Assembly: GCF_039749495.1 (NCBI RefSeq)
Contig: NZ_JBDLLU010000002.1
Span: forward strand, 62,001-126,000
Direction: 5' to 3'
Source of the DNA: Dehalogenimonas sp. THU2
GTDB taxonomy: Bacteria; Chloroflexota; Dehalococcoidia; Dehalococcoidales; Dehalococcoidaceae
Length of the DNA: 64,000 bases
Part shown: piece by piece, positions 15,730 to 24,582 of the stretch
Layout: every line of letters begins with the position of its first letter
How positions within the stretch are numbered: position 1 is the first letter of the stretch
Program-made: the position numbers and the translations under genes
The notes under the pieces: model-generated
The model's database searches: none
The model's input: the letters and a program-made list of their open reading frames with translations, nothing else
Told to the model about the DNA's origin: nothing

Positions 15730-16368
15730 CAACCGTGTATGAACTTGCGAATCTAATGCGTATCATCGAACGTAAAACGCTCGCGGGAATTGTTTTTTGT
15801 TTTTTCACAGATCCTTTTTTTGGAAACAATCCGATTTTTCACGACTGGGCACCCGGCTGTCCAAACGTGAGATTGTTCCAAATCAATAATAGAATCAAAT
15901 AAAACAATTCCCTTGGCGGGTCGTGAGTTACGAGCCGCGGGTGGCGAGTAATGAGGGTTGGCGTGATTGTACGACAATTGATTCAATTGTTTTCCTTATT
16001 AAATGGTTTGGAATGACTCGGAGACACGGTATCGGTGCTTGGATATGGGAGATAGAGAACATATGATAAGCCCGTCGTAGTGCTATTGTCAATGGGATTT
16101 TGGCGGGTTTTCAAAATATTTATGCGATATCATTCGGTATTATGGTGGCGCCGTAAATCCCTCTTAATCTCCCTTTACGAAAGGGAGAGACGCGAATTGA
16201 AACCAGAATCGTTTTCTCCCGCGGAGAACGACGAGAATTATACGAGGGAGATTGCAGGTCAGGTTGGAGTCAAGCACAGCACGCGATGTGATGGAACGTC
16301 TAGATCGTTTCACCAGAGGGATCCCCGATTTCATCGGGGCAAAGACGATGACGGGAGGGTAGAACCGG
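15730..16368. other. AT-rich intergenic island with repeats and a doubtful ORF
   Basis: About 640 bases without a convincing gene. It contains a 12-bp inverted repeat, GGGAATTGTTTT (15785-15796) with AAAACAATTCCC (15901-15912), and a perfect 17-base palindrome ACAATTGATTCAATTGT (15974-15990). One copy of the -35-bearing repeat (16085-16121) and a CCCTCTTAATCTCCC-type palindrome (16151-16190) follow, with a CCCCGAT/ATCGGGG hairpin near 16326-16342. A 77-codon minus-strand ORF (15753-15986, TTG start, AAGGA upstream) resembles nothing I know and is probably not a stable gene. Confidence 0.45.
16085..16121 (-). repeat. Dispersed repeat with outward -35 element, copy 1
   Basis: This 37-base unit is nearly identical to copies at 54455-54490 and 54603-54642. 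On the minus strand it ends in CCATTGACA; the TTGACA (16087-16092) is followed by an 18-base spacer and TATCAT (16063-16068), a plausible promoter pointing left into the AT-rich island. Confidence 0.75.
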
Positions 16369-17820
16369 TTAATAACGTCGCCAGAACGACGGGACGAAAA
16401 TGACCATAAGAGTGAATATCTCCAGGCGGCCGGCCAGCATCAGGACGATGAGCACCATCTTACCCGGGTCCGGGATCCAGGCGAAACTCTCATAAGGACC
16501 GACCCCACCCAGACCGGGACCGATATTACTGATAGTAGTGACGACGGCAGAAAGCGCCGTTTCGATGTCCAGTCCCAGCGCGCTCATGATGAGAAACCCG
16601 CCCCACATAACGGCAAAATAAATCACGGTTAAGCTGATGATTCGGGAAACGGTCTTTTCAGCGAGCACGGTGTCGCCGACCTTGAGGGGGATAACGGCAT
16701 TGGGATTGAAGGCCAGGATGACCCGGCGGTAGGAGTACTTGAACAGTACCAGGAGACGGATGACTTTGAGACCGCCTGCGGTGGAACCGGCCGAACCACC
16801 GATAACCATGAGCATTAATAAGAGCGCGCGGCTAAGAGCGGGCCATTCGTCGAAATTGGCGGTTGAATAACCGGTAGAGGTCATGATTGCGGTTGCCTGG
16901 AAAGCGCCTTGCCTCAACGCGTCAGCGAAAGGCATGACGTCGTTCGACACCAGATTGAAGGTGAGGATCAGAGCTGCCGCCCCCATCAAGCCGGCATAGA
17001 GCTGGAATTCCGGATTGCGAAACAGCTTACCCGGGCGCCGTTTCATGAAAAGATAATAGAAAAGTGCGAAATTGATTCCGGCGAGGAACATGAAGAAATT
17101 GACGACGAACTGTACTGGGATACTCCCGTAGTCTTCGATGCTGAGATTTACCGGTGCGAAACCGCCGGTAGGCATAGTGGTCAGCGATATATTGACGCTG
17201 TCCAAAAGCGGAAGGCCGGCCGCCACCAACGCAGCGAAACACAACAGGGTGAAGGCAACGTAGATCATCCACAGGGCTTTGGCGGTGTCCCGGATGCGGG
17301 ATGTCAGACGCTCGCCTTTTTCCCCCGACATCTCGGCCTCAGCCATCTGGGCGGCGCCGATGCCGAGTAAAGGAAACAAGGCGACGAAAAGCATGATGAT
17401 ACCCATACCGCCCAGCCACTGGGTCAGGGAGCGCCAGAGCAGGATGCCTTCCGACTGGCCGGTGATGCTAGTCATCACCGTAGCGCCGGTGGTGGTGAAG
17501 CCGCTCATCGTCTCGAAGAAGGCGTCCAGATAGTTTGGTAGCACCCCGGAAAAATAAAAAGGCAGGGCGCCGAAGGCGGTTGCGGTAAACCAGGCGGCGA
17601 CCACCAGGACAAAGACTTCCCTTTGAGCGAGTTGTTTTTTACCTTCACGAGTCAGGAAAAACATCAGGCTGCCGCAAAGAATCGTCAGCGCGGCGGCGGC
17701 GGCCAGAGCGCCGGCAGCCCTGTCTCCCTGGGTCAGGCTGAAGACAGCCGGCACGGCCATAGCGCCACCAACCAGGGCAGTCAACAAACCAAGAAAATGG
17801 ACGATGGATATCAGACTCAT
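16369..17820 (-). CDS. trkH: Trk-type potassium uptake protein TrkH
   Basis: Polytopic potassium transporter pore, 483 residues. The true start is MSLISIVHF at 17820, seven bases after the trkA stop; the frame stays open further upstream but overlaps trkA and has no membrane character. Pore-loop and helix features of the Trk/Ktr/HKT family are visible: FFETMSGFTTTGATVM, the SLTQWLGGMGIIML block, LTTMPTGGF, TSTGYSTANFDEWP and ISNIGPGLGGVGP, the last being the fourth pore loop. It ends with a short FVPSFWRRY tail. Together with the two-domain TrkA it makes a complete Trk system. Confidence 0.95.
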   Translation of the reverse strand: MSLISIVHFLGLLTALVGGAMAVPAVFSLTQGDRAAGALAAAAALTILCGSLMFFLTREGKKQLAQREVFVLVVAAWFTATAFGALPFYFSGVLPNYLDAFFETMSGFTTTGATVMTSITGQSEGILLWRSLTQWLGGMGIIMLFVALFPLLGIGAAQMAEAEMSGEKGERLTSRIRDTAKALWMIYVAFTLLCFAALVAAGLPLLDSVNISLTTMPTGGFAPVNLSIEDYGSIPVQFVVNFFMFLAGINFALFYYLFMKRRPGKLFRNPEFQLYAGLMGAAALILTFNLVSNDVMPFADALRQGAFQATAIMTSTGYSTANFDEWPALSRALLLMLMVIGGSAGSTAGGLKVIRLLVLFKYSYRRVILAFNPNAVIPLKVGDTVLAEKTVSRIISLTVIYFAVMWGGFLIMSALGLDIETALSAVVTTISNIGPGLGGVGPYESFAWIPDPGKMVLIVLMLAGRLEIFTLMVIFVPSFWRRY

Positions 17821-17827
17821 AACGGCT

Positions 17828-19192
17828 TTACTTGAAGAGGTTTTCCACGTCCGGGATGGCGGCGAGGGTGGACACGAGGACGACGTGATCCCCCGGCTCG
17901 ACGGTTCCCTCATCCGGAGGCACCACGGCGCGGCCGTTGCGGATGAAGGCAGCGATGATGGCGTCGGCAGGCAGCGATATCTCTGCCATAGTCTTACCGG
18001 CGAATTGAGCGCCGGGGGCGACGACGAATTCGATCGCCTCAAGCGTGGATTGTTCCAGCACCGCAGCGGCGATGGCTCCACCGCGTAGCACATAATGGGC
18101 GATCTTGCGGGCGGTGATAATGGCGGGTGAACCAGCCACGTCGATGCCGGCGGCCTCCGCGAGGGGAATGTAGTCCGGCTTGTTGATAACGGTCAGCGTA
18201 CGGCCGACACCGAGATTTTTAGCCAGCAGGCTGGCCAGGATGTTGAGTTCGTCGTTTTCCGTAGCGGCTACCACAGCGTCAGCGTTTTCGATGCCCTGCT
18301 GCACCAGAAACTCCCGCTCGGTAGGTTCGCCTTGAATGACAGACACGTGCTCCAACTTGGCGGCGATCTCCTCCGCCCGTTCCTGGTCGCGTTCGATGAT
18401 CTTGACCCGGACGCCCTGACGCTCCAGACCCTCGGCAACCAGGAAACCGATGCGGCCACCGCCGATAATAGCTACATTGCGGGCAGGACGCTTGGGAGTG
18501 GCAAACAGCCGACCCATACGTTCCAATTGGGAGCCGGTGGCGGCCACGTAGACGGAATCACCCTCATGAAGGACCTCGTCCGGATGAGCGATAACACCGC
18601 CTTCGGCGTGTCCGATGGCGACGATATGAAAAGGAATACCCGGAGTGATCTCCGAGAGTTTTTTGTCAAACAGGCTGTCATCTTCCACCTTGAACTCCCG
18701 GATCTGCACAGCACCGTCGCCGAACTGTTCCGCAGGGGTGGAATAGAAACCGGCCAAGATGGATAAGATCTCCGCGGCCATCTCCCCTTCCGGGTTGATG
18801 AATATATCAATACCCAGGCTCTTAGGGCGGACGATGCGGCGTGTGCCGCCCGGGCTCTTGGCCGGCAACTGGAAATAACCGGTGTAATCAGGATTCCGGA
18901 TACGGGCGGCGGTGCGCGCCGCGCCCATCTCCTTGGCGATGAAGCAGATGACCATGTTGGTTTCATCGGAGTCGGTAACGGCCAGCACCAGGTCGGCGCG
19001 ATGAGCCTCGACCTCCCGAAGGATACGGGGCGTGGCGGCGTTGCCTCTAATGGCGCGGACGTCAAGATGGCGACGAATATCTTCAATACACGCCGCGGAC
19101 TCTTCGATGACTACGACATCATGGTTTTCCACCGAGAGTAATGAAGCGATGTTGGAGCCGACGACACCGCCGCCGGCGATGATGATATACAC
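17828..19192 (-). CDS. trkA: Trk potassium transporter peripheral subunit TrkA (duplicated RCK)
   Basis: A 454-residue protein with two tandem RCK units. The first Rossmann domain begins MYIIIAGGGVVGSNIASLL with a TrkA-C near 160-215. The second begins ARNVAIIGGGRIGFLVAEGL near 230 with its own TrkA-C at about 385-454 (AGKTMAEISLPADAIIAAFI). This is the classic E. coli-type TrkA that gates TrkH. It starts with GTG at 19192, directly after the TAG of the small upstream ORF, and lies seven bases before trkH. Confidence 0.95.
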   Translation of the reverse strand: MYIIIAGGGVVGSNIASLLSVENHDVVVIEESAACIEDIRRHLDVRAIRGNAATPRILREVEAHRADLVLAVTDSDETNMVICFIAKEMGAARTAARIRNPDYTGYFQLPAKSPGGTRRIVRPKSLGIDIFINPEGEMAAEILSILAGFYSTPAEQFGDGAVQIREFKVEDDSLFDKKLSEITPGIPFHIVAIGHAEGGVIAHPDEVLHEGDSVYVAATGSQLERMGRLFATPKRPARNVAIIGGGRIGFLVAEGLERQGVRVKIIERDQERAEEIAAKLEHVSVIQGEPTEREFLVQQGIENADAVVAATENDELNILASLLAKNLGVGRTLTVINKPDYIPLAEAAGIDVAGSPAIITARKIAHYVLRGGAIAAAVLEQSTLEAIEFVVAPGAQFAGKTMAEISLPADAIIAAFIRNGRAVVPPDEGTVEPGDHVVLVSTLAAIPDVENLFK

Positions 19193-19351
19193 CTAGCGGG
19201 TCCTCGTCGTTCTCCCAGGATTAAAAAAGGACGCCAAAGCGTTCAGGAAACCGGAAACCTTGCCGCGAGGTCGACGGGAGACCCGGATGACACGGTCGCC
19301 GGGACGAGTAATGATGGGGTTGCGGGGCTGCGGACTGGGTAATTCTGCTTT
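19193..19351 (-). CDS. Small basic protein preceding trkA (52 aa)
   Basis: A strongly basic peptide beginning MKAELPSPQPRNPI with an RVSRRPRGK stretch and ending NPGRTTRTR. Its TAG stop abuts the GTG of trkA, which suggests translational coupling. GAGAGG lies just before the ATG at 19351, slightly too close for ideal; a TTG at 19381 would add ten residues. A consensus-like promoter lies 50-75 bases upstream, so the ORF is at least transcribed. No family is recognised. It could be a leader peptide or a small membrane-surface protein. Confidence 0.45.
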   Translation of the reverse strand, partial: KAELPSPQPRNPIITRPGDRVIRVSRRPRGKVSGFLNALASFFNPGRTTRTR

Positions 19352-19402
19352 CATGACCCTCTCAAGCGATTTACCAAGCAATGCTGGTCCAACTGAAGGC
19401 GC

Positions 19403-19431
19403 ATTTTAGGGCTAAACCTTGCCGATGTCAA
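19403..19431 (-). promoter_or_regulatory. Sigma-70 promoter of the small ORF-trkA-trkH operon
   Basis: On the minus strand TTGACA (19426-19431), 17 bases, TAAAAT (19403-19408). The start is expected near 19396. Confidence 0.75.
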
Positions 19432-19449
19432 CCCAAGGCCCCGTTGGGG

Positions 19450-19586
19450 AAATTCGAAGCACGAATATCGAAATCCGAAACAAATTAATCCAATTTCAAA
19501 AGTTTGCGATTTTCAGGCTTTGAACATTCGAGTCTTTGGATTTGAACATTGTTTAGATATTAGATATTTGTGATTAGAAATTAGTG
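19450..19586. repeat. AT-rich inverted-arm intergenic repeat
   Basis: The left arm (AAATTCGAAGCACGAATATC, then AAATCCGAAACAAATT) and right arm (TTTGAACATTGTTTAGATAT, then TAGAAATTAG) are imperfect inverted copies of the same element. Related arms occur near 28894, 29945, 50975, 52441, 56690 and 58290. Here no GC-rich palindrome lies between the arms. Confidence 0.7.
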
Positions 19587-20528
19587 CTCAGGGTTTTCGT
19601 AGGGATGGGGAGTCAGGGGGCAGGCGCCCGGTTCCAGGGAGCATAACAGGCCGCCGGGGGCGCAGGACTGGCATTCCATTTGAAGCGTTGTGTGGGTGAT
19701 GCTGTAGCGCTCCGCCAGCATCTTCTCCACCGCGGCCCGGACCTTGGCCGTTTCCGAGGTCAGCCGGTCGGCGATGACGATGTGGCTGGACAGGGCGTGA
19801 AGCTGCGGCGTCAGGCTCCAGACGTGCAGATCATGCAACTCTTCGACGCCGGGAACAGACTTGAGCGCCTCCGCCAGTTCATCCAGCCGGATATGTGCCG
19901 GGGTGGCCTCTAAAAGCACCGCCAGCGCCTCCGAGAGAATGCCCCAGGCGGACACAGCGATGATGACGGCGATGAGGGCGCTGACCACGGCATCGGCGGC
20001 GCTCAGACCGGTGAACATGATGATCAGCGCGCCGATGATGACGCCGACCGAGGCCAGGGCGTCGCCCAGGACATGCCAGAAGGCGCTCTTGACGTTCAGG
20101 CTCTCTTTCTGGGCTTCACGCAGCCAGAAGGCGACCACCAGATTGGCGGTCAGGCCGATAAAGGCTACCGCCAGCATGACCGGGCTGTTCACTTCTGGCG
20201 GCGATTGAAGCCGCTGTACCGCTTCGTAAATGATGAAACCGGCGATGCCGAAGATGAGCAAGGCGTTGACTGCCGCCACCACTACGCCCAGTCGGTGATA
20301 ACCGAAGGTCATCTTGTGGGAGGCCGGTCGCTGAGCCTGCCGCAGCGCGTAGGCCGATAACGACAAAGCCACGATGTCGGCGAAGACGTGACCGGCGTCG
20401 GATAACAGGGCGAGGCTGTTGGAGATCAGGCCGCCGGCTACTTCGGCGACGAAGATCACGCTGGAGATGATGATGCCCAGCTTGAGCCGGCCACCGGCGG
20501 TTGGATGGGCGTGTTGGTGCTGATGCAT
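19581..20528 (-). CDS. Cation diffusion facilitator (CzcD-type) metal efflux protein
   Basis: A 315-residue CDF transporter. The His-rich N-terminus (MHQHQHAHP), six membrane spans, and the two metal-site motifs HxxxD in TM2 (DAGHVFADIVAL) and TM5 (HVLGDALASVGV) mark the zinc/cobalt/cadmium efflux group. The cytosolic C-terminal domain (PGVEELHDLHVWSLTPQLHAL) is intact and ends in a Cys-containing tail (CQSCAPGGLLC). It exports divalent metal by proton antiport. It is divergent from the DUF47-PiT pair and shares their 100-base promoter region. Confidence 0.92.
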   Translation of the reverse strand: MHQHQHAHPTAGGRLKLGIIISSVIFVAEVAGGLISNSLALLSDAGHVFADIVALSLSAYALRQAQRPASHKMTFGYHRLGVVVAAVNALLIFGIAGFIIYEAVQRLQSPPEVNSPVMLAVAFIGLTANLVVAFWLREAQKESLNVKSAFWHVLGDALASVGVIIGALIIMFTGLSAADAVVSALIAVIIAVSAWGILSEALAVLLEATPAHIRLDELAEALKSVPGVEELHDLHVWSLTPQLHALSSHIVIADRLTSETAKVRAAVEKMLAERYSITHTTLQMECQSCAPGGLLCSLEPGACPLTPHPYENPEH

Positions 20529-20629
20529 GTTGACGCTCGCTCAATATCGCGGCCGGTTGTTTTTTTGACTCCGCCATATTATCATAACAACAATTTCTGA
20601 TTTGTCTAATCGGTAACCTGGAGGCACCC

Positions 20630-21256
20630 GTGGTCAAGCTATCGTTCATGCCCCGTGAGGAAAAATTCTTCGATCTGATCGAAGCCGGCGCGGCTAACGC
20701 CGTGCGCACCGCCGAAGCGCTCAAGGATCTGGTCGACGACTGGCGCGACGTGCCGGAAAAAGTGATGAAGATAGCCGATCTGGAACATGCCGGTGACTCG
20801 GTTACACACCAGATCATCGCCATGCTTCACCGCAGCTTCGTAACGCCGTTCGATCGGGAGGATATCGCTCTCCTGGCGCATTCCCTGGATGACGTGACCG
20901 ATTTCATCCATTCGGCGGCGGATTACATGGTTCTTTATAAGGTAGGCCTCCCGGGGCCGCGCGTCCGCGTGCTGGCCGATATCATCGTGGCGGCGACCAA
21001 GGAAATGGCCATCGCGGCACCCAAGTTGCGCAAAACAGCCACCATGAAAAAAGTCCTGGAAAACTGTATCGAGATCAACCGGCTGGAAAACCTTGCCGAC
21101 CAGGAATACCGGGCGGCTTTAGTTGAATTGTTCGAAGAGCATGAGATGGCCGATGTCATCAAATGGCGCGAGATCTATGAAGCGATGGAAAGCGCCACCG
21201 ACCGCTGCGAGGACGTGGCCAATGTCTTCGAGGGGGTAGCTCTCAAGAATGCCTGA
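20630..21256 (+). CDS. DUF47 (PhoU-like) phosphate transport regulator
   Basis: A 208-residue all-helical protein of the DUF47/PhoU-like family, with repeated metal-ligand helices such as DLEHAGDSVTHQI and HSLDDVTDFIHSAADYM. It starts at GTG 20630 after GGAGG at about 20621. The gene overlaps the following PiT phosphate permease by 8 bases. This pairing is conserved in many bacteria, where DUF47 proteins are thought to control the low-affinity transporter. No pho regulon genes are near. Confidence 0.9.
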   Translation: MVKLSFMPREEKFFDLIEAGAANAVRTAEALKDLVDDWRDVPEKVMKIADLEHAGDSVTHQIIAMLHRSFVTPFDREDIALLAHSLDDVTDFIHSAADYMVLYKVGLPGPRVRVLADIIVAATKEMAIAAPKLRKTATMKKVLENCIEINRLENLADQEYRAALVELFEEHEMADVIKWREIYEAMESATDRCEDVANVFEGVALKNA

Positions 21257-22247
21257 TGCCGCTTTAGGCGTTCTTATCCTGATTGTGGCGCTGGCCATCG
21301 GCCTCGGTTTCGTCAACGGCATGAACGACGCCGCCAACGCTATCGCCACCACTATCGGCAGCCGGGTACTGTCGCCAAGAGCGGCTATCATCATGGCGGC
21401 TTTTGCCAACCTGGCCGGCGCGGCCACCGGCACCGCGGTAGCCGCTACCATCGGCAAAGGCATCCTGCACCCGGAGTTCATCAGTTTCAGCGTCATCATC
21501 GCCGCTCTGATGGCTGTCGTCATCTGGGGCGGGTTAGCCACCTATTTCGGCCTGCCCATCAGCCTGACTCATGGCCTGGTTTCCGGTTTGGCCTTCGCGG
21601 GGTTGGCGGCAGGCGGTTTCGACGCGGTCAACCTGGCGGTAATGGGAAGAATCATCTCCGCGGTAGTGACGGCACCGATGCTAGGCTTCGTCGGGGGTTT
21701 TATTTTGATGCTGGGGGTTTACTGGCTCTTCAAAGACAGCCTGCCGGCGCGCCTGCGTGCGATCTTTTCCAATGGACAGATTCTTTCCGCCGCTTTCATG
21801 GCCTATACCCACGGCAAGAATGACGGCCAGATGCCCATAGGCGTCATCACCATGGCACTGGTTATCTACAGCGGAAACGCCGGGTTATGGGAAGGCATTC
21901 CGTGGTGGGTCATCATCGTCTCGGCGGCAGCCATCAGCTCCGGCACGGCTATCGGCGGCTGGCGGGTGATGAAGACGCTGGGTTTCCGGGTGACCAATCT
22001 GAAACCGGCACAGGGTTTTGTAGCCCAGACGTCGGCGGCCAGCGTTATCGAACTGGCTTCCAATCTGGGTATTCCGGTCAGTACTACCCACTCCATGAGC
22101 GCCGCCATCATGGGCGTCGGGGCTACCAGGCGCTTCTCCGCGGTACGCTGGAGCGTGGCGGGTAACATCCTGACCGCATGGCTGGTGACCTTCCCCATCT
22201 GTGGCGCAATAGCTTACGCGGTGGCTTCTATATTGAAGCTGTTTTAG
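21249..22247 (+). CDS. pit: Inorganic phosphate transporter, PiT family
   Basis: Low-affinity, metal-phosphate symporter of 332 residues and about ten membrane spans. The duplicated family signature is visible in both halves: GFVNGMNDAANAIATTIGSR near residues 17-36, and TTHSMSAAIMGVG near the C-terminus. AYTHGKNDGQMPIG lies in the middle. The ATG at 21249 overlaps the DUF47 stop, giving coupled translation. A short CAGC-type repeat cluster and a palindrome follow the gene rather than a normal terminator. Confidence 0.94.
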   Translation: MPDAALGVLILIVALAIGLGFVNGMNDAANAIATTIGSRVLSPRAAIIMAAFANLAGAATGTAVAATIGKGILHPEFISFSVIIAALMAVVIWGGLATYFGLPISLTHGLVSGLAFAGLAAGGFDAVNLAVMGRIISAVVTAPMLGFVGGFILMLGVYWLFKDSLPARLRAIFSNGQILSAAFMAYTHGKNDGQMPIGVITMALVIYSGNAGLWEGIPWWVIIVSAAAISSGTAIGGWRVMKTLGFRVTNLKPAQGFVAQTSAASVIELASNLGIPVSTTHSMSAAIMGVGATRRFSAVRWSVAGNILTAWLVTFPICGAIAYAVASILKLF

Positions 22248-22249
22248 GA

Positions 22250-22376
22250 AAGCTGTCAGCCATCAGCTGTCAGCTTTCAGTTTTCAGACGATTATCTGTC
22301 GCGGGATGGTCGTGGCAAAGCAATTGCAGATTACGGATCGCGATTTGGAGCGAGGAGGGCGACCGGCAGTCGCCCT
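22250..22376. repeat. TCAGC-type short tandem repeats and a palindromic core
   Basis: Immediately after pit come tandem variants of GTCAGCCATCAGCT (22255-22288), like those at 54494-54530 and 54645-54680. A palindrome, GGGCGACCGGCAGTCGCCCT, lies at about 22357-22376 and is related to the cores at 25491, 51084, 56833 and 58443. Confidence 0.6.
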
Positions 22377-22399
22377 AGCGGTGGTCGCGTAGGAATTGG

Positions 22400-23029
22400 C
22401 TAAAGGATGACGTGCCTGGGGTGGACCCGTGCTTTTTCAGCGGTGATGACGGCAGAAATCTCAGCGACCGCCTGATCGATTTTATCCTCATTGTTGACCA
22501 CGAAATAGTCGAACATCCCCAGTTGCGCCAGTTCCAGGGGCGCCGTATCCAAGCGTCTCTTAAGGGTTTCCGGTGACTCAGTGAGCCGCCGTGACAGACG
22601 CCGGGTCAGCTCTTCCAATGACGGCGGGAGGAGGAATACGAAAACCGCGTCCGGGGCAATCTTTTTAATGCTAGCGGCGCCCTGCACGTCCACTTTCACC
22701 ACCACATCCCGCCCCTGTTTCAAGGACTCGCGCACCGGTGCCTTAGGTACGCCGTAGAAATTACCGTACACTTCCGCCCATTCCAATAACTCATCCTGAT
22801 CAAGAAGCTTTTTAAATTCTTCACGGCTGGAAAAGTGATAATCCAAACCATCCTGCTCGCCGGGACGCTGAGCGCGAGTGGTCACGGTAGTAACATATTG
22901 CAGAGGCAGCCGGTTTTCCTTCATCCGGGCCAGTACAGCGTCCTTGCCGACACCGGACGGGCCGGACAAGACCACCAGAACAGGAGAGGGTGCCGGCGGC
23001 CTAAAGTTCAAGCGGTACCTCGGCGACAT
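22400..23029 (-). CDS. gmk: Guanylate kinase
   Basis: Phosphorylates GMP to GDP. The P-loop GPSGVGKD, the GMP-binding [17 protein letters not shown] stretch, [11 protein letters not shown] and [22 protein letters not shown] are all present in 209 residues. The ATG at 23029 overlaps the remA gene by 29 bases. A TTG at 23011 has a better ribosome site (GAGG six bases upstream) and would shorten the protein by six residues, still before the P-loop. The remA-gmk order is conserved in many Firmicutes and Chloroflexota. Confidence 0.95.
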   Translation of the reverse strand: MSPRYRLNFRPPAPSPVLVVLSGPSGVGKDAVLARMKENRLPLQYVTTVTTRAQRPGEQDGLDYHFSSREEFKKLLDQDELLEWAEVYGNFYGVPKAPVRESLKQGRDVVVKVDVQGAASIKKIAPDAVFVFLLPPSLEELTRRLSRRLTESPETLKRRLDTAPLELAQLGMFDYFVVNNEDKIDQAVAEISAVITAEKARVHPRHVIL

Positions 23030-23288
23030 CGGTCTTGGCGGCGCCGCGGCCGATGGTGACGCGGCCGGTGATGGTTTCCGGCGCCAGAGCGGCCAGGACC
23101 ACGTGTCCCGAGTCGATAAAGATGACCGCCTTGGTTTTGCGGCCGTTAGTCATATCGATGAGAGTGCCCTTGTTGCGGCTTTCCTGGATGATGCGCTTGA
23201 TCGGCGCCGACCCGGGTGGCGCGATAGCGATCATGCGGTTCATGGCCAGGATGTTGCTGAAACCTATGTGGACGAGTTCAATAGCCAT
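23001..23288 (-). CDS. remA: RemA/DUF370 family regulatory protein
   Basis: A 95-residue protein matching DUF370: [22 protein letters not shown], the [24 protein letters not shown] core and [12 protein letters not shown]. In Bacillus, RemA is a DNA-binding activator of biofilm matrix genes; elsewhere the role is unclear. This copy has a C-terminal extension ([14 protein letters not shown]...) of about 15 residues. It leads the remA-gmk unit, with GAGAGG before the ATG and a promoter about 40-65 bases upstream. Confidence 0.9.
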   Translation of the reverse strand: MAIELVHIGFSNILAMNRMIAIAPPGSAPIKRIIQESRNKGTLIDMTNGRKTKAVIFIDSGHVVLAALAPETITGRVTIGRGAAKTDVAEVPLEL

Positions 23289-23327
23289 ATCAAAGCCTCT
23301 CAGATGCGATGCGGAAAGAGTCTGAAT

Positions 23328-23356
23328 ATTCTAGCTTGAAACCGGGCCGATAGCAA
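23328..23356 (-). promoter_or_regulatory. Promoter of remA-gmk
   Basis: Minus strand TTGCTA (23351-23356), 17 bases, TAGAAT (23328-23333). Expected start is about 23321, with a leader of 33 bases. Confidence 0.6.
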
Positions 23357-23547
23357 CCGCACCTCGTTCGAAATCAGCCCGAACCGATGAGTCACCCGGC
23401 GGGTGAACCATTAACAACTTGTTCTGTCGTCGATTTTTTATATCCAGCGAAGTGCGTTTGCAGCGTTCTCATTTCAGGTTTCGCCGGGTATATGAAATGG
23501 CCCGCCGCAGTGATAAGATGAAGAGGAGACTTTTTAAGGAGGTTTTT

Positions 23548-23808
23548 ATGTCAACCGAGAAATTCACCATTGCCGGAGATAAGGTGCTGACCAAGATCAA
23601 GGAGATCATCCGCGAGGGCAACATCCGACGGGTCCGCCTAGTGCACGAAGGCCGACCGATAATCGATATCCCTCTTTCTGTCGGGGCTCCAGCGGCCGCA
23701 GTGGGCATACTGGCGGCGCCGCTGCTAGCGGCGGTAGGCGCTTTCGCCGCTCTGGTCACCGAATGTACAATTGAAGTAGAGAAGATGGATGAGGCACCAC
23801 CGGCATAG
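23548..23808 (+). CDS. DUF4342-type small protein
   Basis: An 86-residue protein: MSTEKFTIAGDKVLTKIKEI, GNIRRVRLVHEGRPIIDIPL and a hydrophobic C-terminal span (PAAAVGILAAPLLAAVGAFAALVT) before an acidic end. This is the DUF4342 pattern, a small domain with an amphipathic basic start and one membrane-like helix, of unknown function. The start is decided by AAGGAGG at 23536-23542, five bases before the ATG; the frame is open further upstream but without a ribosome site. It is a single-gene unit. Confidence 0.8.
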   Translation: MSTEKFTIAGDKVLTKIKEIIREGNIRRVRLVHEGRPIIDIPLSVGAPAAAVGILAAPLLAAVGAFAALVTECTIEVEKMDEAPPA

Positions 23809-23904
23809 CCGGAAGAATCTTTTACCCAAACACGGGTTATATAAATAACCAAGTCTTGATTTTCTCAACCCTCGGTGCTAACATGATTTCATTGGAGTAA
23901 AAGA

Positions 23905-24468
23905 TTGCGCCTGCAACAATACGATCCTCCGAAGCCGGTCTCTTACCTGAATCTGATCGACATCGTTCTTCACGAATACGACGGTTTGCGTCGTCCGGAA
24001 GACATTCTGAAGACGGTGGGCGCTAACCGTTTGACAGATGTCACCCACACCCCGGAGATAGAAGGCGAGGCAACGGTGCGTCTGTACGACGGCGGCGATC
24101 AGCGTATCTATCAATTCAAGGAGTCCGCCTCCCGCGGTGGTACCATCGATGTCCTTTTCAATCACGGCCGGCTGGAGAACTTCCGCGCCAGGCTATTTTT
24201 TTCCGGTGTATGGGGTAAGGCCGGGGCGGTCGTATACTCCAGCCTGCGCTACTCCAGATTGATGACCGGCGTGGTGGGACGGGGTAATATCCGGTTCGAT
24301 GCCGCGACACGGCAGTTTTTCTGCCATTACGGCAACCTGGTTATCGCCTACACCCATGAATTAGATATGGGACTACCATCCATCTCCACCTCCATCCTGG
24401 CCCGCGAGGGATGCTATCAGGGTATTTTATCCACGGCGAACGACTCGATGCATCTTTCACCAGTCTAA
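23905..24468 (+). CDS. Protein of unknown function (187 aa)
   Basis: A 187-residue soluble protein beginning MRLQQYDPPKPVSYLNLIDI at a TTG start with GGAGT seven bases before. It has no signal peptide, no membrane span and only two cysteines. The middle region (VRLYDGGDQRIYQFKESAS, then RARLFFSGVWGKAGAVVYSS) suggests a mostly beta protein. I recognise no family. Codon usage matches its neighbours. It stands alone upstream of polA. Confidence 0.6.
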   Translation: MRLQQYDPPKPVSYLNLIDIVLHEYDGLRRPEDILKTVGANRLTDVTHTPEIEGEATVRLYDGGDQRIYQFKESASRGGTIDVLFNHGRLENFRARLFFSGVWGKAGAVVYSSLRYSRLMTGVVGRGNIRFDAATRQFFCHYGNLVIAYTHELDMGLPSISTSILAREGCYQGILSTANDSMHLSPV

Positions 24469-24567
24469 AAGCACTTTTTCTCGGTATTATTCCTCCATCG
24501 AGAGGGACAAAGCCGAGTTCATTCCTGATGTAACAGTGACACCACTGCTCTTTTCCCCGCCTTTTTC

Positions 24568-24576
24568 TGATATAAT
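24568..24576 (+). promoter_or_regulatory. Extended -10 promoter giving a leaderless polA mRNA
   Basis: TGATATAAT (extended -10, TGnTATAAT) ends six bases before the polA ATG at 24583, where transcription would be expected to begin. No Shine-Dalgarno is present. The -35 region is weak, which fits an extended -10. Confidence 0.6.
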
Positions 24577-24582
24577 TCGCTC

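Noticed and set aside
17821-18093. N-terminal extension of trkH
   Set aside because: The frame is open, but this part lies wholly inside trkA, has no membrane character, and MSLISIVHF at 17820 is the natural TrkH start.
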